Below, one piece after another: positions 1 through 7,211 of a stretch of DNA of 47,887 nucleotides. Both the position numbers and the translations under genes were made by a program. The notes beneath the pieces are model-generated. The model did no database searches, had not been told where the DNA came from, and saw only the letters and a program-made list of their open reading frames with translations. The stretch's first letter is position 1. Each line of letters opens with the position of its first letter. This stretch comes from JAMCYG01 sp027365565. Lineage in GTDB: Archaea; Micrarchaeota; Micrarchaeia; Micrarchaeales; Micrarchaeaceae. The DNA lies in NCBI GenBank assembly GCA_027365565.1, contig DAHXMI010000009.1, positions 1-47,887 on the forward strand, written 5' to 3'.

Positions 1-1
1 T

Positions 2-141
2 AGAACGTGTAGTTACACCAATAGGCACGTCTGCAAAGGCAGATATACCTAAGAGGTATATTGGAAGAAGAGTTTATGTCGTAATAACAAAAGGTAAGGG
101 AACCCCCTAAAAGATTAGAAGAGGACTTTTGTCCCAGAGTC
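2..141. repeat. Left copy of 140-bp perfect terminal inverted repeat
   Basis: Bases 2-141 are the exact reverse complement of bases 47748-47887; identity ends sharply at 141/47748, where unique sequence begins on each side. The repeat holds the 3' end of a small ORF and then about 31 bases ending in CCCAGAGTC, with a short hairpin GGAC-TTTT-GTCC close to the boundary. This looks like the terminus of an insertion sequence present in at least two copies, with the sequence stopping inside both copies. A true linear-replicon terminus is possible but less likely because the interior is ordinary chromosomal housekeeping. Confidence 0.95.
3..110 (+). CDS. DUF2080-like transposase-associated protein, 3' fragment (left copy)
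   Basis: This is the last 35 residues of an ORF that runs off the window edge, ending at TAA 108-110. The tail has the pattern VTPIGTSAKADIPKRYIGRR, which matches the hydrophobic-G-[NT]-S-A-K/R-x-x-[IV]-P-K-x-[YW]-[IL]-G-K/R-x-V signature I associate with archaeal DUF2080 proteins encoded beside transposases. Such proteins are thought to be small AbrB-like accessory proteins of insertion sequences. The fragment lies wholly inside the inverted repeat, so an identical copy occurs at the other end. The family call rests on a short motif. Confidence 0.6.
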   Translation, partial: ERVVTPIGTSAKADIPKRYIGRRVYVVITKGKGTP

Positions 142-156
142 GTAGCTAACCAAACA

Positions 157-164
157 TTATAAAT
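157..164 (+). promoter_or_regulatory. TATA box for FHA gene
   Basis: TTATAAAT lies 25 nt upstream of the ATG at 182, the spacing expected of an archaeal TATA box for a leaderless or nearly leaderless transcript. It begins only 16 bp inside the repeat boundary, so a mobile element sits directly upstream of this promoter. Confidence 0.6.
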
Positions 165-181
165 ATAACCAAGGACGTTAA

Positions 182-574
182 ATGTTCGGTGCGATTATGT
201 CTTCATTATCTAAGATGCGAAAAGAGATAGAAAAGGCGCAGAACATCAAGACAAAGGATGTAAACCTGAGCGAAATGATGAAAGGGCTCGAATTCAGGAA
301 GTTCGGCAGGGAAGACTTTGTCGGGGCTGTGCCGTCGGATGACTGCCGCTACATCAGCGAGGAGCAGTTCAGCATTAGGAGGGGGGAAAAGGGTAAGCTC
401 TATATAGCCGACCTCAATTCCACGAACGGAACCCGTGTGAATGGGAAGAGGCTCAAGAGGGACGAGGAAGTGGTACTCAAGGACAGGGCCGTGATAACGA
501 TAGGAAATGGGAACAGGTTCATGTTTTGCAAAACCCCTGTCCCACTCAGAACGTCTGAGTCAAAGCATTCATAA
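182..574 (+). CDS. FHA domain protein
   Basis: The 130-residue protein has about 30 polar/helical residues and then a single forkhead-associated domain (about residues 36-117), the fold that binds phosphothreonine peptides. Visible hallmarks are Gly42-Arg43 on the first recognition loop, the ISEEQF block (residues 58-63, where many FHA domains have SxxH) and NSTNGTRVNG (79-88), the most conserved FHA signature. There is no kinase, RING or other catalytic domain, so it probably acts as a small adaptor reading Ser/Thr phosphorylation. No partner kinase is encoded in the window. The start is supported by the TATA box 25 nt upstream. The domain call is firm; the biological role is unknown. Confidence 0.88.
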   Translation: MFGAIMSSLSKMRKEIEKAQNIKTKDVNLSEMMKGLEFRKFGREDFVGAVPSDDCRYISEEQFSIRRGEKGKLYIADLNSTNGTRVNGKRLKRDEEVVLKDRAVITIGNGNRFMFCKTPVPLRTSESKHS

Positions 575-818
575 AGAAGTTAAAAGAGTGCTAGGCGATG
601 GGACTGGAGCGGATTGGCAGGTCCAATCTTCTTATTCAGAAGTAGTTGCACTGTATATAGGACAGTTTGGTTTCATACTTTTGTTCGGTGATATCATGTT
701 TATCATGGTTCCGCCCTGCAGTATCCATAATGTATGCTCATAATGCATGCAGGATTTACATACTAAACACGGTTTCAGCGCTCTCAGAGCATTCGGGCCT
801 GGACTATAATGCGGCAAG
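575..818. other. Intergenic stretch with nothing recognised
   Basis: This 244-base stretch separates the 3' ends of the convergent FHA and hydrolase genes. I see no tRNA, strong hairpin or convincing ORF; the open frames that cross it lack start signals and protein-like composition. It contains an AT-rich patch around 650-690 but no gene for it to drive. Confidence 0.5.
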
Positions 819-1400
819 TCACTTCAGCATTGCAAGAGCCTGCTCGGTGCTGCGCACCAGCCCTATGCGCGGGAAGATGAACTTCACCGACGCATCGTGC
901 TCTTCCTTTGACATGGCAGACATGGCGTCTTCCACTAGCACCAGGTTGTAGCCGTGCTGGTAGGCCTCTCTCGCTGTAGTCTCCACACCTATGTTCGTAG
1001 AGATGCCGCACAGGACTATTGTGTCTATGTGCCTGCGCCTGAGCTGCAGGTCGAGCTCAGTGCCATAGAACGCGCCCCACTGCCTCTTCGTTATCACTAT
1101 GTCATTCTCCGAGGGCTTGGCCTCCTCGATGAACTCCGCCCAGTCGGCGGGCCTTTCGCCGCCCCAGTTCGGGGCGCTGTCTACTCTGGGCTGCAGCATG
1201 TCCTTGCCGTCAGTTGCGGTCACATGCACTAGGAAGACCTTCGCACCCTTGCCTCTGAACGCCGAAACCAGCGATGCGACATTCTTGGTTACAGTACCTG
1301 TGTCATGCGGGGCTAGAGCCCTTCCAACTGAGGCTATGCCCTTCTGCATGTCTATCACTACGAGCGCAGTGCGCCCCGGGATGAGTTCAATCGCTGTCAT
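819..1400 (-). CDS. Isochorismatase-family hydrolase
   Basis: The 193-residue protein spans a single isochorismatase-like (cysteine hydrolase superfamily) domain. The first strand has TALVVIDMQKG with the conserved acid Asp17. Lys105 lies in VITKRQWGAFYGTEL, and the block CGISTNIGVETTAREAY (131-147) is the family's cis-peptide/active-site loop. The usual nucleophilic Cys of nicotinamidase- and YcaC-like members would fall at residue 138, which is Gly here. The protein therefore resembles the Cys-less isochorismatase subgroup (PhzD-like), which hydrolyses a vinyl ether using Asp and Lys. No isochorismate, siderophore or phenazine pathway genes are nearby, so the substrate is unknown. It is monocistronic and convergent with the FHA gene. 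Confidence 0.85.
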   Translation of the reverse strand: MTAIELIPGRTALVVIDMQKGIASVGRALAPHDTGTVTKNVASLVSAFRGKGAKVFLVHVTATDGKDMLQPRVDSAPNWGGERPADWAEFIEEAKPSENDIVITKRQWGAFYGTELDLQLRRRHIDTIVLCGISTNIGVETTAREAYQHGYNLVLVEDAMSAMSKEEHDASVKFIFPRIGLVRSTEQALAMLK

Positions 1401-1546
1401 GTAATCACATTAGCATTTCTCATGCAAAGTTATTATTTGTTCGTTGACTTGCTCTAAGGCTACGGTCGTCGTGACAAAATAGGCTTATAGCGCGCTGGCA
1501 TGATCACAGTCCAGAAGCTTTTTAGCATTTGCAATATCTATTAGTT

Positions 1547-1551
1547 GGAGG
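1547..1551 (+). promoter_or_regulatory. Shine-Dalgarno site deciding the cytochrome b start
   Basis: GGAGG lies 8 nt upstream of ATG 1560. An in-frame TTG at 1545 would place this SD inside the coding sequence, so ATG 1560 is preferred. Confidence 0.65.
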
Positions 1552-1559
1552 CAATAGTC

Positions 1560-3020
1560 ATGGCCCTGCCAAATAGCGCGGATGATGATAAGGAGGAAGC
1601 GGGCCCGAAATCCCTGATGGCAGACATAGGCATGCTCGTCAAAAGCCTCTACATTAAGGAGGTGCCTTCCTACGGCAACTCGATATTCTATTCCCTTGGG
1701 TTCCTGCTGCTCACTACCCTGCTCGTTCTAGTCGTCTCTGGAATAATAATGGTGATCTTCGGCCCCTTCTGGTGGAACGCTACGCCTATGGGCGTCTTCG
1801 TCAGGAGCGTGCACCTGTGGGCGGCGGAGGCGTTCTTCGTTTTCCTCATTTGGCACCTGTTCGTGGTTTTCTCCACTTCTGCATACAGGGCGAAGAAGCT
1901 GGTCTGGATACTCGGTTCCGTGATACTGGTGCTCGTGATGCTCGAGGCGGCATTCGGCCTGGGGCTTAGAGGAGACTTCGTGTCGCAGTGGAACGACATC
2001 GCCGGCGCGGATCTCTGGAATGGGCTCGGCTTCGGCTACTGGATAAATCCGCTCAACTACGGCGCGCTCTACGGCTGGCACACAGCGATCGTGCCTGTAT
2101 TGCTGTTCGGCCTGATATTCGCGCACTACTACCTAGTGAAGCTCAAGGGATTGTCTACACCCTACAGGAAGGACATACCATACACGATGGTCGAGGCGAA
2201 CCACAAAAAGCTCTACATGAGGGCAGGCGTTACCGTTGTCGCGATACTCGCTTTTGCGCTCCTGTTCAGGGCGCCTTACATAGCGCCGATCACCATACAG
2301 CACGTTGCACAGACCTCCCCTGCCCTGTTCGCAGCTACACTCGTCCAGGAGTTCAACTACTCTTCCGGCACAGCAACATACCTTGACACAATAGATCCAT
2401 ACACGTTCAGCACAAGAAACGTCTTCGTGAGCGTGCCGTACTCATATTACATGAAGCTCAACGGCACCTCTAATGAAGAATCGGCGTTTTACAACCTTAG
2501 CAGCCAGAAGCAGGACGCGGACATCGCCGCGGCATACGCATATTTCAGCTCCAACGGTACCCTGAACGCCTCAGCGTCCAACCCCAATCCAATCATACCT
2601 ATGATGAGCTCGCTCGCTATAATGGCGCAGAAGGGCTTTTACGGCCCTGTGCTTAGCACAGAACAGGGCAGCACGTTCGACCAGACCTACCAGCTCAGGC
2701 TGCTCTCCGATACCGGCGTAATGGACACACTGGCCACCAAGTACGGCCTGCAGACCAACCAGTTCGGCATGATCAAGGCAGGCCAGGGCTTCTGGCCCAT
2801 AGGCACATGGTGGGTCCTCCCGTACAACCTGCTAGAGATCGCGTTCCCGAACAGCACCGACCTTCAGGATGGCAGCCTTGCGCTCGCGCTGTTCATAGTG
2901 CTGATCTCGTTCCCGTACATACCGTACCTGAACAAGCTGCCTGACAAGCTGAAGCTTTACAAGATTGTCTGGAACAGGTTCACGGTACCAGAGATGAGGA
3001 AACCGAAGTCAAAGAAATGA
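1560..3020 (+). CDS. Cytochrome b/b6-family membrane subunit
   Basis: The 486-residue protein is an integral membrane haem protein of quinol:acceptor oxidoreductases. After a soluble N-terminus come four transmembrane helices of the cytochrome b core. Two helices carry paired haem ligands: His85/His99 (14 apart) and His174/His189 (15 apart). The 15-residue second spacing is typical of b6-type rather than mitochondrial bc1-type cytochromes. About 190 residues of polar, presumably extracytoplasmic sequence follow (residues 245-430), rich in N-x-S/T sites. Next is WWVLPYNLLEIAFPN, which resembles the region after the Qo-site PEWY motif, although PEWY itself reads GTWW. A final helix and a basic tail close the protein. 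No Rieske protein, cytochrome c or oxidase gene is nearby, so its electron partner is unknown. Confidence 0.9.
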   Translation: MALPNSADDDKEEAGPKSLMADIGMLVKSLYIKEVPSYGNSIFYSLGFLLLTTLLVLVVSGIIMVIFGPFWWNATPMGVFVRSVHLWAAEAFFVFLIWHLFVVFSTSAYRAKKLVWILGSVILVLVMLEAAFGLGLRGDFVSQWNDIAGADLWNGLGFGYWINPLNYGALYGWHTAIVPVLLFGLIFAHYYLVKLKGLSTPYRKDIPYTMVEANHKKLYMRAGVTVVAILAFALLFRAPYIAPITIQHVAQTSPALFAATLVQEFNYSSGTATYLDTIDPYTFSTRNVFVSVPYSYYMKLNGTSNEESAFYNLSSQKQDADIAAAYAYFSSNGTLNASASNPNPIIPMMSSLAIMAQKGFYGPVLSTEQGSTFDQTYQLRLLSDTGVMDTLATKYGLQTNQFGMIKAGQGFWPIGTWWVLPYNLLEIAFPNSTDLQDGSLALALFIVLISFPYIPYLNKLPDKLKLYKIVWNRFTVPEMRKPKSKK

Positions 3021-3036
3021 GGCAGGATACCCTGCC

Positions 3037-3333
3037 TTAGAACCCGTGCCCGTATCCTTCGAGCGTCTCCATTATCTTCTTCTCCTGCTCGTTTCCAGTT
3101 CTCAAGACTTCCCCTATCGTAGGAGCATATTTCTCTCCCCTGAAGAAAGCGACTATAGCCTCAACGGGCTTTACCCAGTCCTTCAGCTGGGTAGTGGCCT
3201 TCGCAAGCTCAATGGCCTTATCAAGCTCCTTCATATCGCGCGCATATGGGCCTGTAGGGCCTGCTATTATGCGCCTTATCCTCAGTATATCTTCTTCCGT
3301 CTTTGCGTTGGCTGATATCTCGGTAGTTGTCAT
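3037..3333 (-). CDS. Small uncharacterised protein
   Basis: This 98-residue soluble protein is predicted to be largely helical, with conserved-looking PTGPYARDMKELDKAIELAK in the first half and a Gly-rich C-terminus. I do not recognise a family. It has no signal peptide or membrane segment. It converges with the cytochrome b gene, leaving 16 bases between stop codons, so the two are not co-transcribed. An AT-rich TATA-like stretch lies upstream around 3365-3378. The codon use and clean start after a promoter-like region suggest a real gene. Confidence 0.65.
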   Translation of the reverse strand: MTTTEISANAKTEEDILRIRRIIAGPTGPYARDMKELDKAIELAKATTQLKDWVKPVEAIVAFFRGEKYAPTIGEVLRTGNEQEKKIMETLEGYGHGF

Positions 3334-3562
3334 AATACCATCCGATATACTGCAGCAGATTGAAATATATTATACTTTCGGTGTATAGAATTTGCCCGTA
3401 AAAATCACCAGAATGGGCCGCTTCTCTGACAGAACCAGGTATGGCAAAAGTTAAATATTTGGATTAGGCAGCTCCCAATTATAACGAAAATGTAGGCTGG
3501 TTCATAGCATAATAATAACACATATGCCAGAGTGGGCCTGAAACTGGTTGATTCCGGTTTGC

Positions 3563-4585
3563 TCACTCGAAGTTAGGCCCTAGCCTCTTCAGGAGGTCCT
3601 TGTTGCCTTCGAAGTAGTCGCGCGTCTTCTGTAACCTGACGACAAGGTAGTCTGCCACTGCCTTCTTGAGGTCTGCCGGGTGCAGCGACTTCTTCGTGAA
3701 CATCTCCTTCAGCTGTTCCGATGAGGTTATCTCTATATCGCCGCCGTACTTGCTGTCGCGCCCTATGAGGAACCTGCCCTCGTTCGGCAGTATGAACATC
3801 GACACGGTCTCTATTATCGGGTTCTGGTTCGATACCCCTTCAGGGCAGTAAGCCCCGTTTATCACGCTCCTTATCTCCTTCTCGGATGCGTTCACCTTGA
3901 GGTACGATCCAGGCACCGATGAGCTCATCTTCACGCCTGGCCCCTTCATCGAGGTGAGCAGCGGCATCATTATCTCCATGCGCTTCTCGTACCCTATCTT
4001 CGGGAGGTACTCACGCGCAAACGTGAGTATGTGCCTCTGGTCAAGGCCGCCGAGCTGCATGTCAACGCCGAGGTACTGTTCATCAAGCGCCTGCATTATT
4101 GGGTAGATTAGCTCGCTGACCTTCGGGTTCTTCATCCTCGTGACCTCCGATGCGGCGTGCGTCGCCGCGCTGACCGTCGACAGAGTCGACATCTTGAATA
4201 TGTCCATCTGGTAGTCCTTGCCGAGCTGGAAGTCGGAGCCCACGACCATCTTCGGCTTCTCCTTCCATTCCATGGAAAGCTCGAGCGCTTTCCTGGAGTA
4301 TTCCTTCCTTATGTCGAGGTCCTCCCATTTGCACTTGAGATCGTCGAGCGCCGCATGTATGTCCGCGAGTAATATAATCGTATTGAAGCCGGCGTGCTGC
4401 AGGTCAAGAAGCTTGCTCAGTGATATGAGATGGCCCATGTGCAGCGGGCCGGTTATGGCCCTGCCGTAGTATACTGACAAACTCTTCTTTCCGGAAAGCT
4501 TCTCCTCGAGCTCGCTCCTGGTGAGCATCTCTGCCGTGTTCCTTGTTACAAGTTCCGTCTTTTGCTTCAGGTCAGTCATGCACAT
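3563..4585 (-). CDS. tyrS: Tyrosyl-tRNA synthetase (archaeal type)
   Basis: This 340-residue class I aminoacyl-tRNA synthetase attaches tyrosine to tRNA(Tyr). It aligns along its whole length with the compact archaeal TyrRS (M. jannaschii, about 306 aa). Visible elements are the Tyr-binding Tyr39, the HIGH-equivalent HMGH (49-52), the Tyr-recognition block YPIMQALD with Tyr161, Gln165 and Asp168, and KMSSS (219-223). A C-terminal anticodon-binding part includes LHPADLKKAVADYLV. The segment before HMGH reads GRAITGP where the archaeal enzyme has GFEPSGK, an unusual change next to the ATP site. ATG at 4579 is an alternative start. It is monocistronic and divergent from the CYTH gene. Confidence 0.93.
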   Translation of the reverse strand: MCMTDLKQKTELVTRNTAEMLTRSELEEKLSGKKSLSVYYGRAITGPLHMGHLISLSKLLDLQHAGFNTIILLADIHAALDDLKCKWEDLDIRKEYSRKALELSMEWKEKPKMVVGSDFQLGKDYQMDIFKMSTLSTVSAATHAASEVTRMKNPKVSELIYPIMQALDEQYLGVDMQLGGLDQRHILTFAREYLPKIGYEKRMEIMMPLLTSMKGPGVKMSSSVPGSYLKVNASEKEIRSVINGAYCPEGVSNQNPIIETVSMFILPNEGRFLIGRDSKYGGDIEITSSEQLKEMFTKKSLHPADLKKAVADYLVVRLQKTRDYFEGNKDLLKRLGPNFE

Positions 4586-4870
4586 GCACCATGGCCGTAG
4601 CTAAATCGCTAAGCACTCTATTATGCTTTTCCTACAGCCGCGACTTCATAAAACCCCAAGGACGGGCAATTGGTGGTCGTTTGATGCGCGGAGGGCAACC
4701 CATAGTAAAGCCGCCGTACTGCTATCGGCGCAAATTCTTCCGTGATGAACTGCGCCGTGAGCTTCACCTCATATCTGTTCCTACTATTGAAATCGGACGC
4801 CACAATGCCCTATTACGCTATGGCGCACCCATTTTAAATAAGAGGGAACCTATCTATTGTGGTAATTGTG
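4586..4870. other. Divergent intergenic region between tyrS and CYTH gene
   Basis: These 285 bases hold the promoters of two divergent genes. The clearest element is TTTTAAATA at 4832-4840 (plus strand). A 60-codon minus-strand frame (4621-4803) crosses the region, but it lacks a ribosome binding site and recognisable sequence, so I do not call it a gene. Confidence 0.45.
4832..4840 (+). promoter_or_regulatory. TATA box for CYTH gene
   Basis: TTTTAAATA predicts transcription starting near 4862. That excludes the in-frame GTG at 4859 as a start and supports ATG 4871 with a very short leader. Confidence 0.6.
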
Positions 4871-5452
4871 ATGGGCAATAACATAGAAGTGGAAGGGAGA
4901 TTCAGGATAAGGGATATAGAGGAATTCAAGAGAAAGCTTGTGGAGAACGGCGCGACACTATTGAAAAGTGCGGAGATAGAGGACCGTTACTACACCATGA
5001 AGAGCAGGGATTTTGACAATACAATCGAGGCTCTGAGAATAAGGACAGTGACGGGCGAGGAAGGTGCCACGCTAACGTACAAGGGAGGCGGTAACAAGGA
5101 CTCTGTTGTCATGGCTGTTCCTGAATATGAGACGCACATAGACAAACCAGAGGTCATGGAAAGCATATTCGGTTTCATTGACATAGTGCCGCTCGGCAGC
5201 GTTAAGAGCATACGCAAAAGGAGGCATTCCTACCAGTTCGGCAAACTGAAGGTGGACCTTGACGAGTTTCCAGGTTTCGGCACGTTTGCGGACATAGAGG
5301 CAATTGCGAACAGCGAATCCGAAACGCAAACTGCCATCGATGAGGTGAACGCGGCAAAGGAAAGGTTGGGCATACCGGAAGAGGACAGGATAACGCGATC
5401 CATAGGCTTCCTCATGAAGGAAGCCAGGGAGAACGGGACATTCAAAGGCTAG
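4871..5452 (+). CDS. CYTH-domain protein (class IV adenylate cyclase / triphosphatase-like)
   Basis: The 193-residue protein is a single CYTH domain, a tunnel fold acting on triphosphate substrates with metal ions. It begins with the strand NNIEVEGRFRI, corresponding to the family ExExK motif but with Gly-Arg where Lys is usual. It continues with the paired Arg strand EALRIRTV, the TLTYKG strand, IRKRRHSY, KVDLDEFPGFGTFADIE (acidic metal-binding strand) and a terminal RSIGFLM helix. This order matches CyaB-like archaeal members, many of which have no proven cyclase activity. Hydrolysis of inorganic tri- or polyphosphate, thiamine triphosphatase activity or cAMP synthesis are all possible; the sequence does not decide among them. 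No cAMP-responsive regulator is nearby. Confidence 0.88.
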   Translation: MGNNIEVEGRFRIRDIEEFKRKLVENGATLLKSAEIEDRYYTMKSRDFDNTIEALRIRTVTGEEGATLTYKGGGNKDSVVMAVPEYETHIDKPEVMESIFGFIDIVPLGSVKSIRKRRHSYQFGKLKVDLDEFPGFGTFADIEAIANSESETQTAIDEVNAAKERLGIPEEDRITRSIGFLMKEARENGTFKG

Positions 5453-5530
5453 CAAAGCCAAGGCTAAACGTTGAAAAACAGCATAAAAACAGAAAGGGAA
5501 CTTTCGTTCCCAATAAAGCTTAGGTTAGGA

Positions 5531-5722
5531 TTATACCCTTCTTACGTTCTTGGCCTTCGGGCCCTTGTCGCCCTGCTCGACCTCGTATTCAACCTCGTCG
5601 CCCACGTTGAGCATCGCTCCGCCCTCGATTGCACTTGTGTGCACGAACACATCCTTTCCATCTTCGCCGGTTATGAAACCGAAACCCCTTGCGGAGTTGA
5701 ACATCTTTACTTTTCCTCTCAT
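5531..5722 (-). CDS. Cold-shock domain protein
   Basis: The 63-residue protein is a single OB-fold cold-shock domain that binds single-stranded RNA/DNA. It contains the RNP1-like motif ARGFGFI and the RNP2-like motif DVFVHTSAI, plus the conserved tail GPKAKNV. I chose the internal ATG at 5722 because the family begins directly with MRGKVKMFN; the longer frame adds 12 residues unlike the family. It follows aspS on the same strand after about 77 bases and may be transcribed separately from an AT-rich stretch near 5755-5765. Csp-type proteins are scattered in archaea and are often RNA chaperones. The DEAD-box helicase in this window could act in the same process, but that is inference. Confidence 0.93.
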   Translation of the reverse strand: MRGKVKMFNSARGFGFITGEDGKDVFVHTSAIEGGAMLNVGDEVEYEVEQGDKGPKAKNVRRV

Positions 5723-5799
5723 TTGACTCACTTTGTAGTGTTTATTATTGTACAGCATAGTCTATAATCCTATGCCTTGCGGGCCTTTTCATGCCTTTT

Positions 5800-7125
5800 T
5801 CATGGGAACAGGCGTTTTATGTCCCTGAAGGCGAACGTGACCTCGCGCACGTTCTCTATGTTAAGCATCTGTTTCAGCAGCCTCGTAAGCCCGAAGCCGA
5901 GGCCGCCGTGCGGCGGCGCCCCGAACCTGAAGAAGTCCGTGTAAAATCTTATGTTTTCCTCGCCAAGACCCTTCTCCTTCGCCTGCTTCATGAGTACGTC
6001 ATGCCTATGCTCCCTCTGGGATCCTGTGGTGACCTCAAGCCCTTTGTAAAGGAGGTCGAAGCCCTTCGTGACGCCCTGCTTCTCTTCCTTCCTCATGTGA
6101 TAGAAAGGCTTGACGCTCCAAGGGTACTCTGTAACGAATACGAACTCGCTGCCGTACCTCTCCTTTGCAAGCGCGCCGATGGCCCTCTCCTCTTCTGGGG
6201 TGAGATCGTCGCCACCTGATTGCCTTCCCTGCCCCTTCAGCAAGGCCTTCGCCTCTTCGAACGTCAGCCTTGGAAAAGGCGTTTTTGGAACAGTAACCTC
6301 GACCGAATACAGCCTCTTTATTTCGTCGCCATGCCTCTCCTTCACCCTACCCAGGATATGGGTCAGCCATCCCTCCTCGAACTCCATGATATCCTCGTGC
6401 GACTCAATCCAGGACATTTCCATGTCTACTGAAGTGAACTCCGTGTCGTGCCTCGTCGTGTTTGAGGGGTTTGCCCTGAATACCGGGCCAATCTCGAACA
6501 CCCTGTCCAAGCCGGCGCACATGGCCATCTGCTTGTAGAACTGGGGCGACTGCGCAAGGAACGCGGTCCTGTCGAAATATACTACCGGGAACAGCTCCGC
6601 GCCGCTCTCGCTCGGCGAGCCCATAAGCTTCGGCGAATGTATCTCTATGAAGCCCTCCTTGAGCCAGTATTCCCTCATCGCGGCCTCTGCCGTAGTCTGT
6701 ATCTTGAATATCAGCGCGTTCTTCTGCTTCCTTATGTCTAAGAACCGCCAGTCGAGCCTGGTGTCCAGGAGTGCATTGGTCTTGCCGTTTACCTGTATGG
6801 GCAGCTGCGGCTCGGCCCTGCTAAACACTACCATCTCTTCGGGAATTATCTCGATTCCTGAGGAGACCTTCTCGTTGGCATTGACCGTGCCCTTGATGCC
6901 GATGGTCGATTCCTTCGCGAGGCCGCCTATCTCTTCGAACGGCTTCGTGCCGCCTTTGAAGGTAAGCTGCACAGTGCCGCTCACGTCCGCGAGGATGGCG
7001 AATTTCAGCTTGCCCACGTCGCGGATTTCCCTAAGGAAGCCCATGACCGTGACGCTCTTGCCGTGCATGCCCTTGCCTACTTCGGCAAGCATGCAGCTCC
7101 TCTTCCAAACCTCGCTGCCTGACAT
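5800..7125 (-). CDS. aspS: Aspartyl-tRNA synthetase, archaeal type, probably non-discriminating
   Basis: This 441-residue class II synthetase has an N-terminal OB-fold anticodon-binding domain (to about residue 110), motif 2 (FRANPSNTTRHDTEF), the flexible Asp-site region and motif 3 (GGLGFGLTRL). It charges tRNA with aspartate. In the discriminating T. kodakarensis enzyme, Trp26 and Lys85 confer rejection of tRNA(Asn). By my alignment these positions are Arg and Ser here, which favours an enzyme that also makes Asp-tRNA(Asn). That suits the adjacent tRNA-Asn and gatBAC. ATG 7125 is chosen because GGTGA lies 4 nt upstream. A three-codon frame (ATG-GTG-AAG-TGA) overlaps the start. Only 13 bases separate the tRNA from this ATG. 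Confidence 0.93.
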   Translation of the reverse strand: MSGSEVWKRSCMLAEVGKGMHGKSVTVMGFLREIRDVGKLKFAILADVSGTVQLTFKGGTKPFEEIGGLAKESTIGIKGTVNANEKVSSGIEIIPEEMVVFSRAEPQLPIQVNGKTNALLDTRLDWRFLDIRKQKNALIFKIQTTAEAAMREYWLKEGFIEIHSPKLMGSPSESGAELFPVVYFDRTAFLAQSPQFYKQMAMCAGLDRVFEIGPVFRANPSNTTRHDTEFTSVDMEMSWIESHEDIMEFEEGWLTHILGRVKERHGDEIKRLYSVEVTVPKTPFPRLTFEEAKALLKGQGRQSGGDDLTPEEERAIGALAKERYGSEFVFVTEYPWSVKPFYHMRKEEKQGVTKGFDLLYKGLEVTTGSQREHRHDVLMKQAKEKGLGEENIRFYTDFFRFGAPPHGGLGFGLTRLLKQMLNIENVREVTFAFRDIKRLFP

Positions 7126-7138
7126 CACTTCACCATTA

Positions 7139-7211
7139 CGCCTCCGGCAGGACTCGAACCTGCGGCCTACTGGTTAACAGCCAGTCGCTCTACCTGCTGA
7201 GCTACAGAGGC
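7139..7211 (-). tRNA. tRNA-Asn (anticodon GTT)
   Basis: The 73-base cloverleaf on the minus strand has acceptor GCCTCTG/CGGAGGC (one G-T pair), D stem GCTC/GAGC, anticodon stem ACTGG/CCAGT with loop CTGTTAA (anticodon GTT), a 5-base variable loop, T stem GCAGG/CCTGC with loop TTCGAGT, and discriminator G. No CCA is encoded. Its first 10 bases overlap the 3' end of gatB. Conserved tRNA positions 8-10 (TAG) form the gatB stop codon. aspS begins 13 bases downstream. All four protein genes of the Asp-to-Asn route flank it on the same strand, so it is probably processed out of their message. Confidence 0.97.

Noticed and set aside
575..818. Possible small RNA or short genes between the FHA and hydrolase genes
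   Set aside because: No stable structure, tRNA-like element or promoter with a plausible product could be seen.
4621..4803. A 60-codon minus-strand frame upstream of tyrS
   Set aside because: No ribosome binding site, no recognisable sequence and overlap with the promoter region.
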